Shown here in pieces: positions 1 to 9,351 of a stretch of 64,000 nt of DNA. Positions within the stretch are counted from its first letter, which is position 1. Each line of letters begins with the position of its first letter. The translations under genes were made by a program, and so were the position numbers. The notes below the pieces were generated by a model. The model was given only the letters and a program-made list of their open reading frames with translations, did not search any database and had not been told where the DNA came from. Origin of the DNA: Arthrobacter psychrochitiniphilus (lineage in GTDB: Bacteria > Actinomycetota > Actinomycetes > Actinomycetales > Micrococcaceae); the NCBI RefSeq assembly GCF_003185915.1, contig NZ_QHLZ01000002.1, positions 248,001-312,000 of the forward strand, written 5' to 3'.

Positions 1-1
1 C

Positions 2-1543
2 ACCACAGTGGCATTGTGGGAACCGGAGTTGACGGAATTTCCAGGCGAAAATGGTGCAAAAACAAGACGCACCGCCATCGCCGAAACGGCAGATTTGCTG
101 GCGAATCTGGTGTCCGCCCATGTGCGCACCATTGCCTTCATCAAATCCCGCCGAGGCGCCGAAACCATCTCCACAGTAACCAAACGGCTCCTGGAAAACG
201 TCGATGCCAGCCTTCCGCCACGTGTGGCGGCGTACCGTTCCGGCTATTTACCGGAGGAGCGCCGGGAACTGGAAAAGGCGCTCCGCGCAGGAGACTTACT
301 GGGAGTCTCCAGCACGTCAGCATTGGAATTGGGGATCGACATCTCCGGACTGGATGCGGTTCTTGTTGCTGGCTGGCCTGGGACTAAGGCCTCTTTTTTT
401 CAACAAATTGGTCGCGCGGGGCGTGCAGGGCAGGACGCCCTGGCAGCTTTTGTGGCCAGCGATGACCCACTCGACACCTTTTTGGTCCATCACCCAGAGG
501 CTATCTTTGACAGCGCCCTCGAAGCCACCGTGTTTGATCCTGCAAATCCCTACGTCCTGGGCCCGCATCTGTGTGCCGCTGCGGCCGAGCTGCCCCTCAC
601 CCCTGATGACTTGGCCATTTTTGATGACAGCGCGCCGGCCGTGCTGGAGCAGCTGGTGGAGCAGGGATATTTGCGGCGTCGCCCCGCTGGCTGGTTTTGG
701 ACCCACCCGCAGCGTGCGGCCGCCATGGTCAACCTGCGTGACGACGGTGGTGGCCCTATCAATATCATCGAAGCTGACACAGGCGCACTGCTGGGAACCA
801 TGGGCTCTCCCCAATCCCACTATCAAGCCCATACCGGAGCTGTGTACGTCCACCAAGGAACCAGCTACGTGGTGTTGGAACTCAATGAAGCCGACCATTG
901 TGCTCTGGTGCGCCGCGGCACTCCCGACTTTTATACAACGGCCCGAGATGTCACCCAAATTGAGGTTGTTGAGTCAGTCAAGCACGAACTGTGGGGGCCA
1001 GTGGAAATGCATTTTGGTGCTGTGCAGGTCCGTACGCAGGTTGTTTCATTCCAACGCAAGGCCACCATCTCCAATGAGGTTCTTGGTGAGGAACCTCTAG
1101 AGCTGGAAGCCCGTGACCTCTTCACTAAGGCCGTGTGGTTCACCATGGACAACGCGACGCTTTTGGCCGGCGGGTTAGTGGAACCACAATTTCCTGGCGC
1201 CCTCCATGCCGCTGAGCATGCCGCCATTGGTTTACTCCCTCTCGTGGCCTCAAGCGACAGATGGGATGTTGGCGGAGTTTCCACAGCGCTTCATGCGGAC
1301 ACCGGCCAGCCCACCATTTTTGTTTATGACGGTCATCCGGGCGGCGCAGGTTTTGCTGAGAGAGGCTTCGACATGGCCCGAACTTGGCTTCGCGCCACCA
1401 TGGAGGCCATTGAAGCCTGCGAGTGCCCCTCCGGCTGCCCCTCTTGTATTCAATCTCCCAAGTGCGGCAACAAGAACAATCCACTGGATAAACGTGGGGC
1501 CGTCATGCTCTTGAAGATCCTGCTGGACAACGCCCCCGGCTGA
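2..1543 (+). CDS. DEAD/DEAH-box helicase with DUF1998 domain, 3' part
   Basis: This is the C-terminal part of a superfamily 2 helicase; the frame is open to the left edge, so the DEAH half lies outside. Visible are the second RecA lobe with motif VI (QIGRAGRAG, about 133-141 of the visible part) and a C-terminal DUF1998-type cysteine cluster (Cys at about 471, 473, 477, 480 and 486) that probably binds zinc. This matches the actinobacterial helicase/secretion-neighbourhood helicase, related to MrfA-type DNA repair helicases. It converges on the Tad gene cluster, which is the context that gives the family its name. Substrate and exact role are inferred from the family only. Confidence 0.9.
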   Translation, partial: TTVALWEPELTEFPGENGAKTRRTAIAETADLLANLVSAHVRTIAFIKSRRGAETISTVTKRLLENVDASLPPRVAAYRSGYLPEERRELEKALRAGDLLGVSSTSALELGIDISGLDAVLVAGWPGTKASFFQQIGRAGRAGQDALAAFVASDDPLDTFLVHHPEAIFDSALEATVFDPANPYVLGPHLCAAAAELPLTPDDLAIFDDSAPAVLEQLVEQGYLRRRPAGWFWTHPQRAAAMVNLRDDGGGPINIIEADTGALLGTMGSPQSHYQAHTGAVYVHQGTSYVVLELNEADHCALVRRGTPDFYTTARDVTQIEVVESVKHELWGPVEMHFGAVQVRTQVVSFQRKATISNEVLGEEPLELEARDLFTKAVWFTMDNATLLAGGLVEPQFPGALHAAEHAAIGLLPLVASSDRWDVGGVSTALHADTGQPTIFVYDGHPGGAGFAERGFDMARTWLRATMEAIEACECPSGCPSCIQSPKCGNKNNPLDKRGAVMLLKILLDNAPG

Positions 1544-1606
1544 TCTCACTATCCACTATTCACTTTTCAAAACGGCACCATGGCAGGCAGTCCCTGCATA
1601 TGCCGG

Positions 1607-1987
1607 TCAGGGTTTGGTGCCGCTCTCATGAGGCCGGACGGTATCCGGCGGTGGGCCCGCTCTTGCCTGCCCCTGCGCAGGCCACGGCAAGGTTGTTCTA
1701 ACAAGAACCTTCACCTGCACAGATCTGTTTTCCGGCATCTCAAGGCATTCCACAAGAGCCGCAGAATTGGCTGCTGCTATGTCTGCAGCAACCTGACAAG
1801 GTACCCCTGAACTCAGTCCCCTATAAGCATCTGCTGCGGCCAGGGCTGCCAGATCGGCGGCGGATGCGGCCTTCCCGGCTGCCACCGCGGCCGTTGCCAG
1901 CCCCATGAGTAACGCCAGCAGAATGAGCACTGTGAGCGCAATCCCCGCACCCAGCATGGTGCCAGCTCCTCGCTCACTGCCGCCCAT
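1607..1987 (-). CDS. TadE-like protein of the helicase/secretion neighbourhood
   Basis: A small exported pseudopilin-like protein of about 126 residues. It begins GSERGAGTMLGAGIAL, followed by one hydrophobic helix and then an Ala-rich stretch (AGKAASAADLAALAAADA), typical of the Rv3654c-like TadE-related family. The ATG at 1987 is chosen because GGGGGAG lies about nine bases upstream; the open frame continues further upstream but looks non-coding. It overlaps the end of the preceding tadE gene by 14 bases, so the two are probably translated together. Likely role: a minor pilin or envelope component of the Tad-like apparatus. Function has not been shown for this family. Confidence 0.75.
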   Translation of the reverse strand: MGGSERGAGTMLGAGIALTVLILLALLMGLATAAVAAGKAASAADLAALAAADAYRGLSSGVPCQVAADIAAANSAALVECLEMPENRSVQVKVLVRTTLPWPAQGQARAGPPPDTVRPHESGTKP

Positions 1988-2603
1988 GGTCAACCACTCC
2001 CCCATCCATTGCGAGCGCCTCACAACGCCCATCTCGCAGCGGACATTCTGGACTTCTAGCCCACCGCCATAAGGATGACTTGTGGACTGTTGAACCATCC
2101 ATGAATAGAGCGGCACTCCCGTCAGCAGGATTTGAGCGCTTCTTTCGTTGGACAGGTGATGGCACAGCTGAGTCGTCCTTTGCCGTGGCTTGTGCTGACT
2201 GAGTCCAAGGCACCAGCCCGGAGAGGACTCCACCTGCCCGTCCGGATACGGTGACCGTCCCATATCCTTCGGTGCGATCCACGGTAACTGTTACGCCTTC
2301 ACCCGATACCCGTGAGGCAGCTTCTACCACTTGTCCGGGAGATTCTCCTCTAGCCAGTGCACGGGCACCTGCTCTGGCGCCTTCTTCCAAGCGCAATTGC
2401 AACAGGCTGGTGGAAAAACCCAGTAGCAGCAGCGCTAACAGCACCATGACAGCGGGCAGAACCACGGCAAGTTCGGCAGTAACCGAACCACGGGATCTTG
2501 GTCCGTGGCACCGACTAACAAGCGCTGGCACAGTACCCGCCTGTTGCACAGTGCCCAACCCAGGCTCTTCCACGATGGACTCCATTCCGCTGTTCATAGC
2601 CAT
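1974..2603 (-). CDS. TadE family pilus assembly protein
   Basis: Contains the TadE signature GSVTAELAVVLPAVMVLLAL, a basic segment followed by a type IV-prepilin-like hydrophobic helix, then RLEEGARAGARALARGE. In this neighbourhood TadE proteins usually end soon after a motif like ATAKDD. Here another 65-70 residues follow, rich in Trp, Cys and Ser and unlike the rest, reading into the start of the next gene. This tail may be intergenic DNA read after loss of a stop. The start is uncertain: ATG 2603 is given, TTG 2636 just after the DUF4244 stop and ATG 2588 are possible. Part of the Tad operon. Confidence 0.75.
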   Translation of the reverse strand: MAMNSGMESIVEEPGLGTVQQAGTVPALVSRCHGPRSRGSVTAELAVVLPAVMVLLALLLLGFSTSLLQLRLEEGARAGARALARGESPGQVVEAASRVSGEGVTVTVDRTEGYGTVTVSGRAGGVLSGLVPWTQSAQATAKDDSAVPSPVQRKKRSNPADGSAALFMDGSTVHKSSLWRWARSPECPLRDGRCEALAMDGGVVDHGRQ

Positions 2604-2642
2604 CCGCTGAGACGGGCTTAGTGGCTGCCGAGGCAACCTTAG

Positions 2643-2948
2643 TTACATGCTCAACGCCGTGCGAATGATGTTCATCAAGAAGCCGCGAACTTCATCGCTC
2701 TTGAGGATCACCACTAAAAGGCCAGCGAATCCCACGGCTGCCAATGTGGCGATGGCGTACTCGGCAGTTGCCATTCCCGCTTCCAGCCCTGCCCTTGGGC
2801 GCCACCACCGGGACCGTCTGGAGCGGATGGGCCGGTTCACAACGGGCACATTGTTGCTAGCTCCGGGAAAGATCTCAGCGACGTTATCCAGAGCTACCTT
2901 GCTTGCCGTCCTTGTTACCACGCCATGCGCAGCATCATTGCTGTTCAT
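2643..2948 (-). CDS. DUF4244 protein, probable Flp-type pilin
   Basis: A 101-residue protein ending in the DUF4244 pattern: EAGMATAEYAIATLAAVGFA, a hydrophobic helix, then a short polar tail (SDEVRGFLMNIIRTALSM). The G-M-A-T-A-E-Y segment before the helix resembles the processing site of Flp pilins, with Glu at position +5, so this is the best candidate for the major pilin of the cluster. The ATG has a strong GAGGAG site eight bases upstream. No prepilin peptidase gene is in the window. Pilin function is inferred from position and motif. Confidence 0.85.
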   Translation of the reverse strand: MNSNDAAHGVVTRTASKVALDNVAEIFPGASNNVPVVNRPIRSRRSRWWRPRAGLEAGMATAEYAIATLAAVGFAGLLVVILKSDEVRGFLMNIIRTALSM

Positions 2949-3221
2949 CGTGACTCCTCATGAGTAGTGATTCTTGTGGCAGCAGCCGGATCGGATTCTG
3001 CCCCAGCGCGAATTCTCCGCTGCCGATAAATTCGCGACTGCAATAAAACGAGCTGATGAATCAACTTTTCACTCACCGCCGTCCCAGTGGAAGAGGACAA
3101 ATGTGTTTGGTGGGCGGATTGGGTTCCGGCACCACCTGTGGATAAATGAACAGACGGCCCGACTGTAGCTACGACGCTGTCTAGACGGTGAGTTTGAAGA
3201 ACAAGTGGCCAGGTAGGTCAC

Positions 3222-3836
3222 CTAGAAAGCCGGCACCATGGCAATCACTACAGGCGCAATTCCCAAGGCAACAAACGCGGGTAATGAGCACAGGCCCAGC
3301 GGCAGGACCAGTTTCACGCCGAGTGCAGCTGCCCGTTTCTCCGCTTGACGCCCTCGGGATCTGCGAATTTGGGCGGCTTCGGCATAGAGCAGCGAGGCTG
3401 CACTTGCGCCTGTAAGGGCACCAAAGATCAATGCTGAATGTATCTGGGCCAACTCGCTGCTTTCCGTGTTTCCTTCCCAAGCATCCTGCCAGGAAACGCC
3501 TATTTCCAAGGCGGCCGCCACCCTGAGAAGAGCCTCACGGACAGTGCCCCCTGTTGATCCGGCCACTACGTGCAACGCATTTTGCATGGGTAACCCCGTT
3601 TCAAGGGCGGTGCCCAAAAAATCCAGCATCAAAGGCACATTGGCTATGCCGCTGCCATGATTTGCGCCCGCTTGCTCCGAACCGGATAGCTGCGCTGCCG
3701 TGCCAAAGCTGGCCGGTCCATCCCGCTGCCCTGGTCTGTTACCGCTCAGGTTCTTTCCGGCAATGCCTGGACCCGTGGAGCTTGAGAGGAGGAGGATCGC
3801 TGCCGCAGAAAGGAGGAAGACAACAACTGCACCCAT
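3222..3836 (-). CDS. Type II secretion system F domain protein (TadC-like)
   Basis: A 204-residue inner-membrane platform protein of the T2SSF family. A hydrophobic N-terminal helix is followed by the F-domain core (FLGTALETGLPMQNAL; ALEIGVSWQDAWEG) and two C-terminal helices (VLPLGLCSLPAFVALGIAPVV). It begins two bases after the stop of the tadB-like gene, consistent with coupled translation. TadB and TadC together are expected to form the base that transmits ATPase motion to pilin assembly. A 273-bp spacer separates it from the DUF4244 gene, so the pilin genes may have their own promoter. Confidence 0.85.
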   Translation of the reverse strand: MGAVVVFLLSAAAILLLSSSTGPGIAGKNLSGNRPGQRDGPASFGTAAQLSGSEQAGANHGSGIANVPLMLDFLGTALETGLPMQNALHVVAGSTGGTVREALLRVAAALEIGVSWQDAWEGNTESSELAQIHSALIFGALTGASAASLLYAEAAQIRRSRGRQAEKRAAALGVKLVLPLGLCSLPAFVALGIAPVVIAMVPAF

Positions 3837-3838
3837 GA

Positions 3839-4711
3839 TTAGTGCCTCATTTTTGCGGATATCCGGGACAACCGTTCCTTGACGCCCGCTACGCTCTGCA
3901 CAGGGCTGCCCTGCGGGTGCGCGGCATGCCTAATCAAGGCAGCTGACCACAACCGTCCCGCCACGGAAAAGGCGATCCCTGCACACAGCATGGCCCAGCC
4001 AACCGGCGAACCGAAAAGGACGGCGAAGGGGTCAACGCCCATGGCCATTCCTAAGCCCACAGCAATGAAGGGCAGCCAGCTCAACAACCTTACTGTCGCG
4101 CGGGGCCCTGCTAAAGCCGTTTCACGTAAGGCGGCCGCATCGAAGTCCGCTTCCATAGTGTCGGCCAGCCTAGTCAGAACAGCGGCCACGGGGGCGCCAC
4201 TGGCCTCACAGACCTCAAAACAGGCAGCAGTTTCCACCCACAACAGGTGCTGTCCGGGCGTCAGCGCCGGGGCGTGAGATCTTCCCCTCAAACCGACTGC
4301 GCTCTCGGCACAAGCGCTGCGGATGGCCGCTGCACTGGAAAAACCCAGCGTACTGGCACGCTGAACAGCAAGGAGTAACTCCACTGTTGCCGCGTCCCCG
4401 GCTTCCTTGGACACGGGCTTTTTTGCCAAGAACCCTCGCCCCCCAATCCTGGGATTCGGTGGTTCTGCCACGAGCACCTGCGCTAAGACGCCCCAAAGCT
4501 CTGCACCCGTACGCCCGGCAGCCAGAAGCGACGCCATCTGGCGCACCAAGCGTGGCAGAGATTCCGCTTCGCTCGCTCTGCGTCCTTGTGTGCTCAATCT
4601 CCGTGCGTGTCTCAGCCTGCGCACCGGAGCATTGCGCAGTGCCGCCGTAGCGGTGAAGAGCAGCCAGGCCGCCATTGCCAGGATGAGAAACAAGACGAAG
4701 GATCCGATCAT
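3839..4711 (-). CDS. Type II secretion system F family protein (TadB-like)
   Basis: A 290-residue membrane protein that starts with a hydrophobic helix (SFVLFLILAMAAWLLFTAT). It has an F-type core (QMASLLAAGRTGAELWGVLA; EVCEASGAPVAAVLTRLADT) and paired helices near the end. The start ATG overlaps the tadA stop in an ATGA arrangement. It is the larger of the two platform proteins; TadC follows directly. Annotation as TadB rests on order and size, since TadB and TadC share the same fold. Confidence 0.87.
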   Translation of the reverse strand: MIGSFVLFLILAMAAWLLFTATAALRNAPVRRLRHARRLSTQGRRASEAESLPRLVRQMASLLAAGRTGAELWGVLAQVLVAEPPNPRIGGRGFLAKKPVSKEAGDAATVELLLAVQRASTLGFSSAAAIRSACAESAVGLRGRSHAPALTPGQHLLWVETAACFEVCEASGAPVAAVLTRLADTMEADFDAAALRETALAGPRATVRLLSWLPFIAVGLGMAMGVDPFAVLFGSPVGWAMLCAGIAFSVAGRLWSAALIRHAAHPQGSPVQSVAGVKERLSRISAKMRH

Positions 4712-6168
4712 GTCCGTTCCGTCTCTGCCGCGGCTCCGGGGCTTTGCCCGGGGCCGGATTTGGGCTGTTGATGGGACGGTATTGCCGAGCCGCTGCTGCC
4801 CGGATTCTTTCCACCTATCTCCCAGTTCCCAAGACCCAGGCGCTCTGCCAGGACGGGCCAGGCCGGGCCGTCGAGCAATCGGGCGGCCACCGGATCATGG
4901 GCACGTTCAGGGACGGCAGCAGCCAATGAAAGAGCCGGCACCGTTTCTAGCCGGCCATGGCGCAATTCCACCATGGCAATCTCAGAAACCACCCGCCTAC
5001 CGAGGCGACGTTCCACGTGGATAACTGCGTCCAAGGCGCTTCCACCCTGCAGAAACACCGCTTCCTGACTCATGCCTGCGAGCGCACCCAACGCAGCCAG
5101 CCGGGCAGGGATATCGCGAGCGCTATTGGCGTGGATGGTTCCTCCGCCACCGCTATGGCCGGTGTTGAGCGCCATGAGAAGCTCACGAACTTCCCGGCCA
5201 CGGCACTCACCCACGATGAGCCGTCCAGGGTTCATCCGCAAAGCCTGGCGAACTAGTTCCGCCAAATCCACGGCACCGGCCCCTTCAGCGTTTTCGTGTC
5301 TGGCCTCCAAGGTGAGCACGTGCGGATGCAGTGGTTCAAGTTCCGCGGCGTCTTCTATGAGAACGAGCCGTTCGGATGGTTCGCATAATCCCAAGAGTGC
5401 CGAGAGCAACGTGGTTTTCCCTGCCCCCGTGGCACCGCTGATCAAGAAGTTCAACCGTTTTTCCATGACCTGAGCCAAAATCTCCGCCAGTATTTGTGGC
5501 ATGGCTCCTGAATCCACCATTTGGGCCAGTGTCAGCGCGCTCTTCTGTCTTGTGCGGATGGATAAAAGAGTTCCCGCGGTAGAGATGGGCGGGAGCACCG
5601 CATGCACACGGTATCCGGCCGAAATTTTGACATCTACGCAGGGGCTCCCTTCATCGAGCCGGCGCCCGCCACTTGCCACGAGCCGAACTGCCAAGGCGCG
5701 CAGTTGCCCCTCGCTGGGGAACACCAGGGCCACCCGCTCCGGGCCCGCTCCCCGGTCAACCCATACGGAGTCTGGGGCGTTGACAAAAATATCCGTGACA
5801 GCCGGATCGGCAGCCAACCCCTGAAGGGGTCCTAACCCGTTCAGCTCGGCGGTGATCCGATCCATGGCCACCAATGATCCCGCGGCACCCAACAATCGGC
5901 CACTCTCACGCACCGCACTCGCCACCTGCAGGTCAGTGACAGGCCCGGCCTGCGCCAGAACCGCCCTCCGGACCGTATCCAAAAGTCCCGGATCCAAAAG
6001 GCCCATATCCATCACCCCTGGGTTCAAGAGTGGTTGATCCGTTAATTGGGGCCGTGTTTTTCCTGCTTCCCCTGTTTTCCCTGCTTCCCCTGTACCCAGC
6101 GCTCCCGTTGCGGGGACCCCGGACCAGACGAATGAGGCGTGCCTGCCTCTGGCTCCCCTGGCAGTCAT
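4708..6168 (-). CDS. tadA: TadA/CpaF family secretion ATPase
   Basis: A 486-residue type II/IV secretion ATPase. Key motifs are Walker A GATGAGKTTLL, the Walker B-like RLVLIEDAAEL, and the His-box TGHSGGGGTIHANSA. The N-terminal region has DIFVNAPDSVWVDRG, usual for CpaF-like proteins. It is the hexameric cytoplasmic motor of the Tad-like apparatus. Before the conserved part lies a low-complexity stretch with a duplicated GEAGKT, so the real start may be downstream. It overlaps its upstream neighbour cpaE and downstream neighbour tadB by four bases each, showing a tight operon. Confidence 0.93.
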   Translation of the reverse strand: MTARGARGRHASFVWSGVPATGALGTGEAGKTGEAGKTRPQLTDQPLLNPGVMDMGLLDPGLLDTVRRAVLAQAGPVTDLQVASAVRESGRLLGAAGSLVAMDRITAELNGLGPLQGLAADPAVTDIFVNAPDSVWVDRGAGPERVALVFPSEGQLRALAVRLVASGGRRLDEGSPCVDVKISAGYRVHAVLPPISTAGTLLSIRTRQKSALTLAQMVDSGAMPQILAEILAQVMEKRLNFLISGATGAGKTTLLSALLGLCEPSERLVLIEDAAELEPLHPHVLTLEARHENAEGAGAVDLAELVRQALRMNPGRLIVGECRGREVRELLMALNTGHSGGGGTIHANSARDIPARLAALGALAGMSQEAVFLQGGSALDAVIHVERRLGRRVVSEIAMVELRHGRLETVPALSLAAAVPERAHDPVAARLLDGPAWPVLAERLGLGNWEIGGKNPGSSGSAIPSHQQPKSGPGQSPGAAAETERT

Positions 6169-7466
6169 GACCGGCCACCGGAGCGCCTCTGCGCCATCGC
6201 CGGCTCATCCCCTGCCATCCATTCAAGGATGCCCGCGAGCAGCAGGCGCAGGCGGCGTCTGCGCAATAATTCTGGAACCCGCTGGGCAGCCAACACTTGC
6301 TCCACATTGCGTAGCCAGGGCATTTCGCCCACGAGAGGCAGCCCGGCAGCTGTTGCCACCATGGCGGCATCGAGCCCTTCACCCATGGGCCCGCGAACCG
6401 CTGCGGCAACAGGCAAGGCAGGAAGTGCCGCCCCCAACTGCACGGCTGCCGTGACGGCACGTGCCCGCCCCGGTAGAACCACCACCAGCCCGGTGCAGTG
6501 CGGGCCAAAGGTGCCAAGCGACTCAAGGGTCCGAGCCAAATCCACTACCACCAGGCCATAGACGCCTTGCGCCGCACGCATGACCTCATTGACGGCATGG
6601 TTCGTATTGGCATTCGCAGGCAGAGCCTTCCCCCACCAGCGCTGATTCTGGCCAGGAGAGATCTGGCCAGGAGAGATTGGGTCAGGAAATATTGTGGCCG
6701 GTAATGCGGATACATCCTGGTTTGAGAAATAAGAATTCGCGAGGCGCGCCGTTCCGCCCGCGTCCGTCCCGCTCTCCCCGGCTACGCCCGACTCCCAGGA
6801 CAGCAGAGCCAGCGGGCCCACATGTGGCAGAGCCGCCGCCAACTGCCCCGGATTGATGGATCCGGAAACCTGTAACAACTCAGGCCAGCGCAGTCCGGGC
6901 GCTTCCTGTCCCGAGACCAGTGCAGCCAATCCGCCACCCCATCTATCACCATCAACCAGCAAGGTCCGGGTCCCGCGAGAAGCCGCTTCGGCAGCCACCA
7001 GCAGAGACAGGGTAGAGGCACCAGATCCGCCGCACCCTCCCACCACTCCCAAAACCCCTGCAGCCGATTCCGGGTTTTGTAGGCCAGCAAAATAGTCGGC
7101 GAGCCACGGGGCAGAGTCTGGCAAAACAGCGACTCGATCAGCCTCCAAACGAGCTGCTTGCTGCCACATTTGCTCAGACTCGCCCGGGAATCCCACCACG
7201 ATCACAGGACCACGCCACCCGGTGGTCACAACGCCTTGCCCCGCGTCCACCAGCACTGCCGCAATGTCACGCTGGGATCCGGCAAGCTGTTCCAGCTCGT
7301 CACCAAAGATCAGTTCGACGGCGGCCGCAGCTGCAACGCGCCCCACCTCGCCTTGTAGCTGTGGAGAGCCGGACAGCAAGAGCACGGTTGTGTCCCGGCG
7401 GGGCAGCCAAGGCTTCTGTGCCGGTTCAGAAGCGCGGCGGACTGCCGCTCCCTGACGTCTTTTCAT
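6165..7466 (-). CDS. CpaE-like ParA/MinD-type ATPase
   Basis: The first gene of the Tad cluster. It has a receiver-like N-terminal half and a MinD/ParA-like half with a deviant Walker A (GGCGGSGASTLSLLV) that lacks the usual signature lysine, as in the actinobacterial CpaE-like family, then LLVDGDRWGGG. It probably positions or regulates the TadA motor. ATG 7466 is preferred over the TTG at 7493. Around codons 258-268 a short in-frame duplication gives ISPGQISPGQ. It is divergent from the polymerase gene, with about 120 bp of shared promoter DNA. Confidence 0.85.
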   Translation of the reverse strand: MKRRQGAAVRRASEPAQKPWLPRRDTTVLLLSGSPQLQGEVGRVAAAAAVELIFGDELEQLAGSQRDIAAVLVDAGQGVVTTGWRGPVIVVGFPGESEQMWQQAARLEADRVAVLPDSAPWLADYFAGLQNPESAAGVLGVVGGCGGSGASTLSLLVAAEAASRGTRTLLVDGDRWGGGLAALVSGQEAPGLRWPELLQVSGSINPGQLAAALPHVGPLALLSWESGVAGESGTDAGGTARLANSYFSNQDVSALPATIFPDPISPGQISPGQNQRWWGKALPANANTNHAVNEVMRAAQGVYGLVVVDLARTLESLGTFGPHCTGLVVVLPGRARAVTAAVQLGAALPALPVAAAVRGPMGEGLDAAMVATAAGLPLVGEMPWLRNVEQVLAAQRVPELLRRRRLRLLLAGILEWMAGDEPAMAQRRSGGRS

Positions 7467-7586
7467 GCACCCACTCTGTACCCGCCCGCACAAGTGGAAT
7501 AGTCCGTATCCGGCAAAAGTGAACAGCGGCCAGCATTAGGCGGCGTGTGGAGGAATTAATCTCCGCACCAGTGGAGAATAGAACTC

Positions 7587-9317
7587 ATGTACGCATTGCT
7601 GGCCCTGACTTCCCATGAATCTGCCGCCGTGGTCCAGCTCAGGAATGACGACGGGACACCGGCTTCGCCTGTCCAAACGGTCTCACGGGCTGCCTTGCCC
7701 GCCGTTGTGCGGGCACTGGAAGAGGCGCACCATCCGCGCTGGGTGTGGGACAGGGCCACTCATTGGTACCCGGATCTTTTGGCAGCCAATGTCCGCCTAG
7801 AAAGATGCCACGACCTGTCCTTGTGCCAAAATATTCTGCTGTACTCGGCATTTGCCGCAGACACCGACTATGCCAGGCAGGCCACACCCGTACCCCCGGA
7901 AGCGGAGAACCTACGGCAAGGCACTCCCTTGGGCACAAACACCTCCAGTCAGGACAGCTTGTTTGATGCCCCCGTTGCCGCAGCAAAGGACAAGGCCTGG
8001 GATCTAGCCGCTGTTGCCAAGGAACTTGGCGCCCAAAAATCCGCGATTAGTTCCTCCACCCACCCTGCCAGACTCACACTTTTACTCAGCGCAGAATCTG
8101 CAGGTGCGCTGGTGGCCGCGGAGATGCATCATGAAGGTATCCCCTGGAGGGAAGATCTGCACAGGAGGCTGCTCAATGATCTACTTGGCCCGGAGCCCGC
8201 CCTTCACAACCGCCCGGAAAAGCTGGAGGCATTGGCCGATCTCCTGCGCACGGAGCTAAATGCCCCCACCCTGAATCCCGACTCGCCACAGGAACTGATC
8301 CGGGCCCTGCACAGGGCAGGGATTGACGCGAAGTCCACGAGAAGCTGGGAATTGCAAGAGTTCAACCATCCGGCAATTGCGCCTTTGCTGACTTATCGAA
8401 AACTCAGCCGGCTCTTCACCACCAACGGCTGGAACTGGCTCCACCAGTGGGTACGTGAGGGCCGCTTTCATTCCGAATACGTGGTGGGCGGGGTTGTCTC
8501 GGGGCGCTGGGCCTCTCGTGGCGGCGGTGCTATGCAAATCCCGGCGCAGATCAGGGGCGCTGCCGTGGCTGATCCCGGATACACGTTCATCGTGGCAGAT
8601 GCTGCCCAACTCGAGCCCCGTGTTTTAGCGGCACTGTCTCAGGATAGCGCAATGGCTGCTGCTGGCCGCGACGCTGCAGGGCAGAGCAAGGACCTCTACG
8701 CTGGCATTGCAGCCCAAGGGTTTGGTGGGGATCGAAGTATGGCCAAGATTGCTCTACTGGGAGCCATCTATGGTGCCACCACGGGCGAATCCGGGCGGCT
8801 GGTACCTCAGCTTGCCCGCATGTACCCCCGGGCACTGGATTATGTGGAGAATGCTGCACGTGCCGGTGAACGGGGGGAACGTGTCAGTACTCATCTGGGC
8901 CGGAGCACCCCGCCCACCGGGACCGACTGGCACGCGAGCCAACAAAGTTCATCAGCGCCGGAGCAGCGCAGGGCCGAGTCTGCAGCTCGCTCACGGGGCA
9001 GGTTTACGCGCAATTTTGTGGTTCAGGGAACCGCCGCGGAGTGGGCCTGCTGTTGGCTGGCTGAATTACGACGCCGGCTCCGGGCTTTGCCGCCCGGCAC
9101 GCCTAGCACTGGGGGCTTGGCCGTTGCAGGCGGCCCCCAACTAGTCGCTTTTTTGCATGATGAGGTGGTGGTGCACTGTCCCGTGGAATTAGTGGAGGAG
9201 GTCAGCGCCATCCTGCATGACTCCTCACAAGCGGCTACTGACCTACTTTTTGGTCCGATCCCGCTGGCGTTTCCCGTCAATGTCAGTGTGGTCCAGTGCT
9301 ACGCTGACGCCAAATAA
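7587..9317 (+). CDS. Stand-alone family A DNA polymerase (3'-5' exonuclease-like/polymerase)
   Basis: A 576-residue actinobacterial PolA-like protein without a 5' nuclease domain. The palm and fingers motifs are present: motif A VADAAQLEPRV (Asp about 338), O-helix motif B AKIALLGAIYG (Lys about 387, Tyr about 395) and motif C FLHDEVVV. At the position of E. coli Pol I Phe762 there is Leu (about 391). The N-terminal exonuclease-like part is poorly conserved and may be inactive. The family is named bifunctional 3'-5' exonuclease/DNA polymerase and its cellular role is poorly known; damage tolerance is a guess. It converges on the Nudix gene with only 34 bp between stops. Confidence 0.88.
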   Translation: MYALLALTSHESAAVVQLRNDDGTPASPVQTVSRAALPAVVRALEEAHHPRWVWDRATHWYPDLLAANVRLERCHDLSLCQNILLYSAFAADTDYARQATPVPPEAENLRQGTPLGTNTSSQDSLFDAPVAAAKDKAWDLAAVAKELGAQKSAISSSTHPARLTLLLSAESAGALVAAEMHHEGIPWREDLHRRLLNDLLGPEPALHNRPEKLEALADLLRTELNAPTLNPDSPQELIRALHRAGIDAKSTRSWELQEFNHPAIAPLLTYRKLSRLFTTNGWNWLHQWVREGRFHSEYVVGGVVSGRWASRGGGAMQIPAQIRGAAVADPGYTFIVADAAQLEPRVLAALSQDSAMAAAGRDAAGQSKDLYAGIAAQGFGGDRSMAKIALLGAIYGATTGESGRLVPQLARMYPRALDYVENAARAGERGERVSTHLGRSTPPTGTDWHASQQSSSAPEQRRAESAARSRGRFTRNFVVQGTAAEWACCWLAELRRRLRALPPGTPSTGGLAVAGGPQLVAFLHDEVVVHCPVELVEEVSAILHDSSQAATDLLFGPIPLAFPVNVSVVQCYADAK

Positions 9318-9351
9318 CAGCCCGCACCGTACAGCTGAGATACTGTCCCCC

